A model generated the notes under the pieces. The model was not told where the DNA came from. It saw only the letters and a list, made by a program, of their open reading frames with translations, and searched no databases. The translations under genes were made by a program, and so were the position numbers. Source: Rhodobacterales bacterium UBA3080 (GTDB lineage: Bacteria > Pseudomonadota > Alphaproteobacteria > Rhodobacterales > Rhodobacteraceae). Taken from it: a stretch of 17,520 bases of DNA. Each line of letters begins with the position of its first letter. The first letter of the stretch is position 1. The stretch spans positions 1 to 17,520 of the forward strand of contig DFBM01000010.1 of the NCBI GenBank assembly GCA_002366645.1, read 5' to 3'. Below are positions 5,578-13,269 of this stretch, one piece after another.

Positions 5578-8500
5578 TTTGCCGTGCCCCTTCCTTGTCG
5601 TAAAATACCGGATCAACAACGGTAGCCTTTATTACTTTTCCACCAGCGAGCGGAAACTCGAGCACCTCGCCCATCCGCCCGCTGCCGCCCTTTATCAGCG
5701 CCATGGCGATGGAATGGCCCAGCGTCGGCGAGAAATATGTCGAGGTCACATGTCCGATCATGTTCGCCTGACCGTAACGGTTCTTACCGTCTTCGACGGC
5801 GTGGGCACCGTCGGGCAGCACCTCTTGCGGGTTTTCCGTCAGCAGGCCAACCAGTTGTTTTCGATCAGCGCGTTGCAGGAAGTCGCGCTCAAAGGCGCGC
5901 TTGCCGATGAAGTCCTCTTTCTTCTTCGACACGGCCCAACCGAGGTTCAAATCTTGCGGGATGACTGTACCATCGGTTTCGTCGCCGATCATGATAAAAC
6001 CTTTTTCGGCGCGCATGACATGAAGGGCTTCGGTGCCGTAGGGCATAATGCCGAACTCTTCGCCAGCTTGCAGAACCTTGTCCCAGAAGGCTTGGCCTTG
6101 GGCGGCAGGAACTGCGATTTCGTAAGATAGCTCGCCAGAGAAGGAAATGCGGAACGGGCGGGCTTTGATCCCCGCTAGTTCGCCCTCTACAAAGCTCATA
6201 AACGGGAGGGCTCCGCTGGATACATCCATGCCGCCGAGTTTTTCCAGAAGTTTGCGGGCGTCGGGGCCGACGATGGCGATCTGGGCATATTGTTCGGTGA
6301 CGTTGGCGGTATATACCTTCAGGTCCCACCATTCGGTTTGCAGCCACTCTTCCATCCAGCCGTGCACGCGGTCGGAGCCGCCCGAGGTCGTATGGCAGAG
6401 GAATTCGTCTTCCGACAGGCGTGCGACGACACCGTCGTCAAACAGAAAGCCGTTTTCGGTGCACATCAGGCCGTAGCGGCATTTACCCGGTTTTAACGTC
6501 GACATCATATTGGTGTAGACGAGGTCCAGAAATTTGGCGGCATCGGGACCTTTGACGAGGATTTTACCAAGCGTAGAAGCATCGAGAACGGAAACGCCGG
6601 TGCGGGTGTTGTTGATCTCGCGAGTAACGGCCTGTTGTGTGGTCTCGCCGTCGCGGCGGTAGGTGTAGGGGCGGCGCCAGTCGGCGACGGGCTCCCAGAC
6701 GGCGTGGTTCTTATCGTGCCATGCATCGATCGGGGATTTACGCGTGGGTTTGAACAGGGTGCCACGGGCTTCACCAGCGATCGAGCCGAGCGATATCGGC
6801 GTGTAGGGCGGACGGAAGGTTGTAGTGCCTACTTGCGGGATCGGGGCGTTCAGACTGTCGGCGAGAACGGCGAGGCCGTTGATGTTGGAGAGTTTGCCTT
6901 GGTCGGTGGCCATACCGAGGGTGGTGTAGCGTTTGGTGTGTTCTACGCTCACGTAGCCTTCTTGCGCTGCAAGCGCTACGTCAGAGACCTTCACATCATT
7001 CTGAAAGTCGAGCCAGGATTTGGCGCGGAGCTTATTGGGCGCCTGTTCGGGCATGGACCAGACGGGAAGCATCGGGGCTTCGTCGTTGGCGATGACAAGG
7101 GGAGCGTCGCGTTCAACGGGGGTGAACCCCGCTTCGCGCGACGCTTGGCGACCTGCATCAACGGCATTTTGCAAGGCGGGCGCTGTGGCGAGGTCACCGG
7201 ACTCAGTGCCAGCGGTAATGACAAACCCTTGACCGTCAGCGCCTGTTGGCGGGCGGTTCGGGTCCGGGGCGAACATGGCGTTCTCCGCATCCCAATTGAG
7301 TTTACCACCACAATGAGACCAGAGGTGGACAACCGGAGACCAGCCGCCGGACATCGCGACGGCGTCGCATGGAATGGTTTCGAGTATGGCACCGTCGCCG
7401 GATTGGTCGCAAATCGCAACGGCGACCACCGATTTGTAACCTTTGACCTTGGCGATGCCTGTACCGGTTTCAACGCGGATGCCGAGATTGCGGGCTTGGA
7501 CCGGTAGTGGGCCGTCTGCTGTCGGACGGGCATCGAGAATGGCCGGAACTTCGAGGCCCGCCTCTTTCAGTGTAATCGCGGTTCGGTAGGCGTCGTCGTT
7601 GTTGGCGACGACGACGGTCCTTTTTCCTACGCCGACACCGTAAAGCGAAGCGTAGTCGCGCGCGGCGGAGGCGAGCATGACGCCGGGGATGTCGTTTCCG
7701 GCAAAGGCGAGTGGACGCTCGATAGCGCCGGTTGCGGTGATGATCCGTTTGGCGCGAATTCGCCAAAGACGATGGCGTGGCCCGCGCGTATCGGGAGCGT
7801 GGTCGGTCAGTCGTTCATAACCCATAGCATAGCCGTGGTCGAACACACCCGAACCCATCGTGCGGGTGCGGATCGTCAGGTTTTCCATTGCGCCAAGATC
7901 GGCAGTTGTTTGCGAAATCCATTCGCCGGAAGGTTTGCCGTCGATCAGTGCATCATCGACAGATAGGCGTCCGCCCAGATGCTCGGTTTGTTCAAGCAGT
8001 AGCGTTTTGGCACCGGCGCTTGCGGCCTCGCGGGCGGCGGCAAGACCAGCCATACCGCCGCCGACTACCAGCACGTCCACGTAGACGTAAAAATACTCGT
8101 ACCGGTCGACGTCTTGTTCTTCGGGGGCGCGGCCTAGACCGGCAGACTGGCGAATGACGGGTTCGAACAGGTGCTTCCATGCCCAGCGCGGCTTCATGAA
8201 GGTTTTGTAGTAGAAACCGGCGGGGAAAAACCGCGGGAGTTTGTTGTTGAGAGCTCCGATATCAAATTCGAGGCTGGGCCAGTGGTTTTGCGAGGTCGCC
8301 GTCAGGCCGTCAAAAACTTCGGTGGTTGTCGCGCGCTGATTTGGCTCGAACCGCGCACCTTCGCCAAGGTTAACCAGAGCATTTGGTTCTTCGGCGCCGC
8401 TGGCCATAACTCCGCGCGGGCGGTGGTATTTGAAGGACCGGCCAACCATGGTCTGACCATTGGCTAACAGCGCGGACGCCAAGGTGTCACCTTTGTGGCC

Positions 8501-8584
8501 CTTCATTTCCTTACCGTTAAACGTGAAGGAAACCGGTGTTGAACGATCAATCAGGGAGCCGCCGGAGGGTAGTCTGTTACGCAT
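5570..8584 (-). CDS. soxA: Sarcosine oxidase alpha subunit
   Basis: A 1004-aa alpha subunit of heterotetrameric sarcosine oxidase, the normal length. An N-terminal ferredoxin-like region contains GDTLASALLANG (33-43) and FKYHRPRG. A Rossmann NAD-binding segment VLVVGGGMAGLAAA follows at 171-184. The last ~370 residues form a GcvT (aminomethyltransferase-like) domain that binds tetrahydrofolate. The complex converts sarcosine, O2 and THF to glycine, methylene-THF and H2O2 in the cytoplasm. I chose the ATG at 8584 (MRNRLPSGG) because known SoxA proteins start this way and an AAGGA site precedes it. The upstream ATG at 8620 would translate a palindromic repeat. It lies 78 nt from soxD and overlaps soxG. 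Confidence 0.96.
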   Translation of the reverse strand: MRNRLPSGGSLIDRSTPVSFTFNGKEMKGHKGDTLASALLANGQTMVGRSFKYHRPRGVMASGAEEPNALVNLGEGARFEPNQRATTTEVFDGLTATSQNHWPSLEFDIGALNNKLPRFFPAGFYYKTFMKPRWAWKHLFEPVIRQSAGLGRAPEEQDVDRYEYFYVYVDVLVVGGGMAGLAAAREAASAGAKTLLLEQTEHLGGRLSVDDALIDGKPSGEWISQTTADLGAMENLTIRTRTMGSGVFDHGYAMGYERLTDHAPDTRGPRHRLWRIRAKRIITATGAIERPLAFAGNDIPGVMLASAARDYASLYGVGVGKRTVVVANNDDAYRTAITLKEAGLEVPAILDARPTADGPLPVQARNLGIRVETGTGIAKVKGYKSVVAVAICDQSGDGAILETIPCDAVAMSGGWSPVVHLWSHCGGKLNWDAENAMFAPDPNRPPTGADGQGFVITAGTESGDLATAPALQNAVDAGRQASREAGFTPVERDAPLVIANDEAPMLPVWSMPEQAPNKLRAKSWLDFQNDVKVSDVALAAQEGYVSVEHTKRYTTLGMATDQGKLSNINGLAVLADSLNAPIPQVGTTTFRPPYTPISLGSIAGEARGTLFKPTRKSPIDAWHDKNHAVWEPVADWRRPYTYRRDGETTQQAVTREINNTRTGVSVLDASTLGKILVKGPDAAKFLDLVYTNMMSTLKPGKCRYGLMCTENGFLFDDGVVARLSEDEFLCHTTSGGSDRVHGWMEEWLQTEWWDLKVYTANVTEQYAQIAIVGPDARKLLEKLGGMDVSSGALPFMSFVEGELAGIKARPFRISFSGELSYEIAVPAAQGQAFWDKVLQAGEEFGIMPYGTEALHVMRAEKGFIMIGDETDGTVIPQDLNLGWAVSKKKEDFIGKRAFERDFLQRADRKQLVGLLTENPQEVLPDGAHAVEDGKNRYGQANMIGHVTSTYFSPTLGHSIAMALIKGGSGRMGEVLEFPLAGGKVIKATVVDPVFYDKEGARQNV

Positions 8585-8610
8585 GACGATGTCCTTTGAC
8601 AGAAAGTCGC

Positions 8611-8654
8611 CTTCTCCCAAAGAGGGAGGGCGCGAGGAGCGTTAGGGTGGGGAT
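8611..8654. repeat. REP-like palindromic unit between soxD and soxA
   Basis: CTCCC (8614-8618) and GGGAG (8624-8628) form a hairpin, followed by GCGCGAGGAGCGTTAGGGTG. Read on the minus strand this is the 'CACCCTAACGCTCCTCGCG...CCCTC...GGGAG' style seen in REP-type interspersed repeats of many Proteobacteria. Only one copy is visible in the window, so repeat status rests on resemblance. It occupies most of the 78-nt soxD-soxA gap. Confidence 0.5.
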
Positions 8655-8662
8655 CCTGATCG

Positions 8663-8986
8663 TCATGCGAAACCCTCCCAGTCAGGGCGTTTGGCTTTGA
8701 TCTTGGCGACCAACTCTTCGGGCGGGGTCGAAGTTTGGGCGGTGTAGGTGCCAAACACCTCTAGTGTCGCTGTGCAGCGGGCGGCGTGAAACCACTTGCC
8801 GCAGCCAAAAGCATGGCGCCAGCGTTCGAAGTGCACACCGCGTGGATTTTTGCGGGCGAACAGGTAATCCGCAAACGCTTGATCATCGGTTCCGGGTCCA
8901 AAACGCGTCAAGTGCGCCTCGCCACCCGGGGCGAATTCGGTTTCTTCGGCTGTCACTCCGCAGCAAGGGCATTTGAGCGTTAGCAT
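8663..8986 (-). CDS. soxD: Sarcosine oxidase delta subunit (zinc-binding)
   Basis: A 107-aa SoxD. The start at 8986 (MLTLKCPCCG) is chosen over the much longer open frame because it gives the family's N-terminus and is preceded by a GAGGGG ribosome binding site. Zinc ligands expected from the solved heterotetrameric enzymes are Cys6 and Cys9, with His58 and Cys62 (WRHAFGCGKWF) matching the family's His59/Cys63. The delta subunit is a small structural subunit bound to alpha/beta. In this genome it lies 13 nt after an unrelated membrane-protein gene instead of directly after soxB. Confidence 0.95.
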   Translation of the reverse strand: MLTLKCPCCGVTAEETEFAPGGEAHLTRFGPGTDDQAFADYLFARKNPRGVHFERWRHAFGCGKWFHAARCTATLEVFGTYTAQTSTPPEELVAKIKAKRPDWEGFA

Positions 8987-8999
8987 TGTGATCCCCTCA

Positions 9000-9461
9000 T
9001 CAATGTATCCAATCGACCAGAAACCCGCCCAAACCCCATTGCAGGGTTCCGAGTACGGAGTACACCATTTCATAGCGATAGGTTTCCAACTTCGCCTCGT
9101 TACGTTTGGAGGCCAGCATGCTCTCGAAGCTTTGCTCGATACGCTCACCGAGTTCATCGAGCGTTAACGGATCATTCCCCTGTCTTCCGCTGCGGACCGC
9201 CTGCATATAGCGCCAAATCATGCGCTGCTGGACCTCTTCCTGATTATCCCAAAGGCGGCGCTCTTCTTGCGAGGTAAAGCGGTGGGTCAGAAATATGGAA
9301 AGCCCGATAGATAGAGAAACCGCACCGATTGCAGGGAACACAGAATCCCATCCCATAAGCAGTGACAATACAGAAGCGGAGATCCAGAGGACCAACATCG
9401 TCAGCATAAATTCCTTACGCAGGAACTTTACGTCGGGGATCAAGGACAAGTTTTTAGGCAT
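9000..9461 (-). CDS. Small membrane protein of unknown function (153 aa) inserted between soxB and soxD
   Basis: The start at 9461 (MPKNLSLIPD) is preferred: the open frame extends further upstream through AT-rich DNA, but an AAAGGG site precedes this ATG. Two adjacent hydrophobic helices (about residues 18-37 and 42-59) are followed by a charged, probably coiled-coil region with EERR, QEEVQQR and ERIEQSFESML. A final weakly hydrophobic segment reads YSVLGTLQWGLGGFLVDW. I recall a 'TLQWG' C-terminal segment in several uncharacterised alphaproteobacterial membrane proteins but can name no function. It ends 13 nt before soxD, so soxDAG may be transcribed with it. Nothing in the sequence links it to sarcosine metabolism. 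Confidence 0.78.
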   Translation of the reverse strand: MPKNLSLIPDVKFLRKEFMLTMLVLWISASVLSLLMGWDSVFPAIGAVSLSIGLSIFLTHRFTSQEERRLWDNQEEVQQRMIWRYMQAVRSGRQGNDPLTLDELGERIEQSFESMLASKRNEAKLETYRYEMVYSVLGTLQWGLGGFLVDWIH

Positions 9462-9582
9462 TCTCGATTTTCCCTTTGGATTGAAGAGGCTGCGCAAATA
9501 TTTGAAATTTGAGAAAATATGTGATAAGAATCGACTCGTCCAGACACTTGTATTTTTCCCGTCTGGTTGTGGAGTATATGTA
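9462..9582. promoter_or_regulatory. AT-rich divergent intergenic region
   Basis: These 121 bases separate the start of the 153-aa gene (minus) from the 68-aa gene (plus) and are clearly richer in A/T than the flanking sox genes. They must hold the promoters of one or both genes, and possibly a new promoter for soxDAG. I cannot pick out a convincing -35/-10 pair. Confidence 0.45.
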
Positions 9583-9789
9583 ATGAGTATTTTCAATAGC
9601 GCAGAGGCGACTCTGCTTTCGTTTGTGGCCCGTGTTCAGAACACGATCGGCGATGTGATTTTTTCTTTCACCGGTATTATGACAAGCGATCTCGTCAATC
9701 AGGCGGTGTTCTATATCTTGGCGATTTTTGTGCTTTGTCTGGCGTGGCTTTTTTTCAAGCCATCCGAGAGCGTTTACAACTATCGTTAG
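9583..9789 (+). CDS. Putative small single-pass membrane protein (68 aa)
   Basis: Starts MSIFNSAEATLLSFVARVQN and has one strong transmembrane helix near residues 41-60 (VFYILAIFVLCLAWLFF), ending KPSESVYNYR. A GGAG ribosome binding site lies 8 nt before the ATG. Codon choice looks like coding sequence and the hydrophobic profile is coherent, so I prefer this over the shadow frame on the other strand. It runs divergently from the 153-aa gene and convergently towards soxB, leaving only 11 nt between stops. Function unknown; perhaps a partner of the 153-aa membrane protein. Confidence 0.6.
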   Translation: MSIFNSAEATLLSFVARVQNTIGDVIFSFTGIMTSDLVNQAVFYILAIFVLCLAWLFFKPSESVYNYR

Positions 9790-9800
9790 CAACACCACCA

Positions 9801-11048
9801 TTAGTGCGCCACCGCCGCTGCGACGGATTCGTCGATCATGCGGCCTTCGGTAAAGCGGTCCATTGAAAACGGGGCCGCGAGGTCGCGGGGGTTTCCGTCG
9901 GCCAGCATTTCGGCTGTTGCCCAGCCGGAACCCGGGATTGCCTTAAATCCACCTGTTCCCCAACCGCAATTTATGAACATACCCTCGACTGGCGTTTTGC
10001 CAATGATCGGGGAGCGATCGCCCGTCATGTCAACGATCCCGCCCCATTGGCGTAACTGCTTCAGGCGGGATATGGCCGGGAAGGTTTCGATCAGGGCGCG
10101 GACTGTCTCCTCGATATGTTGGAAACTGCCGCGCTGCGTATAGTTGTTGAAGCCGTCAGCGCCGCCGCCGATGACCAGCTCCCCTTTGTCGGACTGGCTA
10201 ATGTAGCCGTGCACGGTGTTGGCCATAACGACACAATCGAGCATTGGTTTAACCGGTTCGGAGACCAGTGCCTGAAGGGCCATCGATTCGACCGGCAACC
10301 GGAAGCCCGCCATGTCGGCGAGAACACCGGAGCTACCTGCAACGACAACACATAACTGTTTGCACTTAATGGCGCCTTTGCTGGTTTGCACACCGGTGAC
10401 TTTGCCACCGTCACGGTCGATGCCTGTAACTTCACATTGCTGGATAATATCGACACCGCGATCAGACGCGCCGCGAGCATAGCCCCATGCCACTGCGTCG
10501 TGACGGGCGGTGCCACCGCGGGCTTGCCACAGGCCGCCGAGAACGGGATAGCGGGGGCCGTTGAGTTCAATCATCGGTACGATCTTCTTGATCCGTTCAG
10601 GGGTCACCATTTCAGATTCGATACCGGCCAGTCGGTTGGCGTGAGCGGTGCGCTTCCACGCGCGCAATTCGTGTTCGGTCTGGGCCAGCATCAAAACACC
10701 GCGCGGGCTGAACATGATGTTGTAATTCAGGTCCTGACTAAGCCCTTCGTAGAGAGTGCGGGACAGTTCGAATATCGCGGCAGATTCATCTTGCAGGTAA
10801 TTCGAACGGATGATGGTCGTGTTCCGCCCCGTATTCCCGCCACCCAGCCAGCCTTTTTCCAAAACCGCAACGTTGGTGATGCCGTGGTTTTTGGCGAGGT
10901 AGTAGGCAGTCGCCAAACCATGCCCGCCTGCCCCGACAATAACGACATCGTATTCGGCTTTGGGTGTCGGGGATTTCCACGCCCGCTCCCACCCTGAATG
11001 GAAGCGGAAAGCTTCTCGGGCAATGGCAAATGCGGAATAACGTTTCAT
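9801..11048 (-). CDS. soxB: Sarcosine oxidase beta subunit
   Basis: A 415-aa DAO-family flavoprotein, normal length for the beta subunit. The FAD-binding VVIVGAGGHGLATAYYLA is at about 35-52, followed by EKGWLGGGNTGRN. The segment ARHDAVAWGY holds His183, the probable site of covalent FMN attachment (His173 in characterised enzymes; position assigned by motif, not alignment). Beta carries the sarcosine oxidation site with FAD, and FMN passes electrons to O2. The start at 11048 (MKRYSAFAIA) is chosen over the upstream ATG at 11123 because it matches the family N-terminus. It is first in the sox operon, divergent from ccmI, and separated from soxD by a two-gene insert. Confidence 0.95.
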   Translation of the reverse strand: MKRYSAFAIAREAFRFHSGWERAWKSPTPKAEYDVVIVGAGGHGLATAYYLAKNHGITNVAVLEKGWLGGGNTGRNTTIIRSNYLQDESAAIFELSRTLYEGLSQDLNYNIMFSPRGVLMLAQTEHELRAWKRTAHANRLAGIESEMVTPERIKKIVPMIELNGPRYPVLGGLWQARGGTARHDAVAWGYARGASDRGVDIIQQCEVTGIDRDGGKVTGVQTSKGAIKCKQLCVVVAGSSGVLADMAGFRLPVESMALQALVSEPVKPMLDCVVMANTVHGYISQSDKGELVIGGGADGFNNYTQRGSFQHIEETVRALIETFPAISRLKQLRQWGGIVDMTGDRSPIIGKTPVEGMFINCGWGTGGFKAIPGSGWATAEMLADGNPRDLAAPFSMDRFTEGRMIDESVAAAVAH

Positions 11049-11247
11049 GTGTGGCGGGCTCCGTCGTGTGGAACAGGGTTGTTGCCTCAGGAATGGCGCA
11101 GAAACGGGGGGGACCCGTGCCAAACTCCGGCGGATTGATGCTAATTCACGACATATTCATCCGGCAATCCCCCCTGTGCGTTTTTCTGCCATTGCATGCC
11201 GTGGGTGGGCAGGGATATTGTCGCGCTGAAATTTACATGGCGGACAT
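11049..11247. promoter_or_regulatory. Divergent promoter region soxB / ccmI
   Basis: These 199 bases between the two start codons must carry the sox promoter (minus) and the ccmI promoter (plus). An ACGGG/CCCGT hairpin with a 5-base loop lies at 11104-11118. A TGGCAC box on the minus strand (11117-11122) looks like half of a sigma-54 site but has no matching downstream half. I see no certain regulator operator. Confidence 0.5.
11192..11221 (+). promoter_or_regulatory. Candidate sigma-70 promoter of ccmI
   Basis: TTGCAT at 11192-11197 and TATTGT at 11216-11221 are separated by 18 nt, which would start transcription near 11228, about 20 nt before the ccmI ATG. Both boxes are imperfect, so this is a suggestion. 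Confidence 0.35.
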
Positions 11248-12450
11248 ATGATGCTTTTCTGGATTAGTGCGATTGGAATTACTTTATTGGCTTTGGCTGC
11301 GATGCTTTGGCCTTTGCTACGCCCCAAAATGCAGACCGCAACGCGGTCGTCTTACGATGTACAAATCTACAAGGACCAGCTTAAAGAAGTCGAAGCAGAT
11401 CTGGCGCGCGGTACCCTGAGCGAAGCCGAGGCAAATGCCAGCCGTACAGAAGTCTCGCGTCGTTTGTTAGCGGCGGCAGATGCAGAATCCGCCGAACGGG
11501 TTTCGGGTAACGCGCCGGCAACGGCCTCGCGAGTTCTGGCGTCAGTCGTTGGTGTAGCGATTTTGGTTGGCGGATACGGCGTATACCAACAGATCGGCGC
11601 GCAAGGGATGCAAGACTACCCACTGGCAGAACGCGCCAGCATGCGTCCAACACAAACCGAAGCCGAGCAGGTTGTCGCGCAGGAAGACATCGGCTTGCCC
11701 GATATTCAACAACCTGATCCGAAGCACCTGCAGTTGGTGGCCCAGTTAAAAGAAGTTCTTGCGGACCGTCCCGACGATCTTGTGGGGTACCGGATGCTTG
11801 CCGACAACTTGGCCCAGCTAGGCAAATTCGCCGAGGCGCGCGAAGCGCAGGACAACGTCATGCGGATACTTGGTGATGACGCGACGGCGGATGATTATTC
11901 CAGTCACGCAGAAATCATGATTGTCGCCGCGAACTGGTATGTCTCGCCCGAAGCGGAAACGGCGCTGGCGCGTGCGTTCGAGGCCGATCCGAGCGATCCA
12001 CGCGCTCGTTATTATGCCGGTATTCTGATGATCCAGCGGCAGGATTACGCACAAACCTATGCGCTCTGGTCCGAATTATTGACGGAAGGCCCGGCGGATG
12101 CTCCGTGGATTCCGGTTATCGAAAGCCAGATCGACGCGGTGGCGGCCGAGGCTGGCATTGACCGATTGGCTGGTCCATCGGCAGATCAGGTAAACGCGGC
12201 TGGCGACATGACCGAAGACGAACGAAACGATATGATCCGCGGGATGGTTGCACAGTTAAGCGAACGTCTGGCCACCGAAGGCGGATCGGTCGATGAGTGG
12301 GCCCGCCTAATCCGCGCTTACGGTGTGCTCGGGGAAACAGCCAAGGCGTCCGACATTTGGAACGAGGCTAAAACCGCCTTTGCAGATAATCCCGAGGCGA
12401 TCGCCGAATTGCTGGAAGCTGCGCGGGACGCCGAAGTATCGGCGCGATGA
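11248..12450 (+). CDS. ccmI: Cytochrome c biogenesis protein CcmI
   Basis: A 400-aa CcmI. TM helix 1 is at about residues 3-24. The cytoplasmic loop carries the family signature (YDVQIYKDQLKEVEADLARG, then EANASRTEVSRRLL), and TM helix 2 is at about 95-115. A periplasmic TPR-rich domain fills the rest (for example AYGVLGETAKASDIWNEA near the end). CcmI works in System I cytochrome c maturation: the membrane part supports heme ligation with CcmF/CcmH, and the periplasmic part holds the C-terminus of apocytochrome c. Two consecutive ATGs (11248 and 11251) make the exact start ambiguous by one residue. No other ccm genes are adjacent. Its TGA overlaps the ruvX ATG, so ruvX is translationally coupled. 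Confidence 0.93.
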   Translation: MMLFWISAIGITLLALAAMLWPLLRPKMQTATRSSYDVQIYKDQLKEVEADLARGTLSEAEANASRTEVSRRLLAAADAESAERVSGNAPATASRVLASVVGVAILVGGYGVYQQIGAQGMQDYPLAERASMRPTQTEAEQVVAQEDIGLPDIQQPDPKHLQLVAQLKEVLADRPDDLVGYRMLADNLAQLGKFAEAREAQDNVMRILGDDATADDYSSHAEIMIVAANWYVSPEAETALARAFEADPSDPRARYYAGILMIQRQDYAQTYALWSELLTEGPADAPWIPVIESQIDAVAAEAGIDRLAGPSADQVNAAGDMTEDERNDMIRGMVAQLSERLATEGGSVDEWARLIRAYGVLGETAKASDIWNEAKTAFADNPEAIAELLEAARDAEVSAR

Positions 12451-12923
12451 CCGCAGAGATATTCGAAGACGTAGCGGATTTCGCCGCCATTCTGCCGCCG
12501 ATGCGGGCGATCATGGGGTTGGACCTTGGCGAAAAAACCATCGGCGTGGCGGTTTCGGATACGTTTCGCAGTGTCTCGACACCGCTCGAGACCGTTCGGC
12601 GAAAAAAGTTCGGCGTCGATGCAGCGCGGCTTCTGGAACTGATCGAGGCGCGGAGCATCGTCGGGATAGTTCTCGGATTGCCGCGAAATATGGATGGCTC
12701 CGAAGGACCTCGATGCCAATCCACGCGAGCATTCGCCCGAAATCTGGCGCGCTTGACGGACGTTCCGATCACATTTTGGGACGAACGACTGTCTACAGTT
12801 GCCGCCGAGCGCGCACTGTTGGAGGCGGATACTTCACGAAAACGTCGCGCAGAGGTTATTGACCATGTAGCCGCAGGGTATATCTTACAGGGTGTGTTGG
12901 ACCGACTGACACATTTGAGGTGA
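12447..12923 (+). CDS. ruvX: Holliday junction resolvase-like protein RuvX (YqgF)
   Basis: A 158-aa RNase H-fold protein of the YqgF/RuvX family. IMGLDLGEKTIGVAVSD supplies the first catalytic Asp (Asp26). GLPRNMDGSEGPR, FWDERLST and VIDHVAAGYILQ (Asp139) are the other conserved blocks. Family members act on Holliday junctions and/or in 16S pre-rRNA 5' end maturation. An N-terminal extension of ~20 residues precedes the core. It overlaps ccmI by 4 bp, and its stop lies inside the ribosome binding site of the next gene, so the three genes form an operon. Confidence 0.93.
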   Translation: MTAEIFEDVADFAAILPPMRAIMGLDLGEKTIGVAVSDTFRSVSTPLETVRRKKFGVDAARLLELIEARSIVGIVLGLPRNMDGSEGPRCQSTRAFARNLARLTDVPITFWDERLSTVAAERALLEADTSRKRRAEVIDHVAAGYILQGVLDRLTHLR

Positions 12924-12927
12924 CGTG

Positions 12928-13146
12928 ATGGATGAAATCTGGAAACGCGACGAAGTAGAGTCGCCCTGCGTGAACCAGTGCGGAATACACCCCCGCGCCG
13001 GAATTTGCGTGGGCTGCTTCCGGACAGCCAGCGAAATCGAGAACTGGACGGCTATGGGACAGGAAAGCCGGAAGGCGCTGATGGTAGAACTACCTGACCG
13101 TGAAAAACTTTTGAGATTCCGGCGAAAAAAGCGTGCGCGCAGCTAA
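12928..13146 (+). CDS. DUF1289 cysteine-rich small protein
   Basis: A 72-aa protein with four cysteines at 14, 18, 27 and 30 (SPCVNQCGIHPRAGICVGC) and a conserved EIENW segment, the DUF1289 signature. The cysteines suggest a metal or Fe-S site; the function of the family is not established. A basic tail (RFRRKKRARS) follows. The ATG at 12928 is preferred to the GTG at 12925 because GAGG lies 7 nt before it; that site overlaps the ruvX stop. Confidence 0.9.
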   Translation: MDEIWKRDEVESPCVNQCGIHPRAGICVGCFRTASEIENWTAMGQESRKALMVELPDREKLLRFRRKKRARS

Positions 13147-13269
13147 AGCGTTTGTTAACCTGCTGTAAATAGTACTTCTGTAACGATGGTTTTGGTTTTC
13201 ATCGCCAGCTATAGCATCCCCATTTTTTTGGGTGTTATACTTGTGTTTAGCAGAAGGTAACATCACAGA
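13147..13269 (+). promoter_or_regulatory. Promoter region of the aspartic protease gene
   Basis: This 123-nt gap is AT-richer than its flanks. It holds a CGATG/CATCG inverted repeat (about 13183-13203) and several TATA-like hexamers (TATAGC near 13210, TTATAC near 13235), but none pairs well with a -35 box. AGAAGG lies 12 nt before the next ATG, rather far for a ribosome binding site. Confidence 0.35.

Noticed and set aside
6635..7507. Long open frame (290 codons) on the + strand
   Set aside because: It lies entirely inside soxA on the opposite strand, whose protein matches its family over full length; this frame encodes nothing recognisable and has no ribosome binding site.
9454..9801. 115-codon frame on the - strand across the 68-aa gene
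   Set aside because: No ribosome binding site and a mixed polar translation; the + strand frame has a good site and a coherent transmembrane helix.
11104..11125. Possible sigma-54 promoter upstream of soxB (TGGCAC on the - strand)
   Set aside because: The required TTGC-type -12 element at the right spacing is replaced by a run of C.
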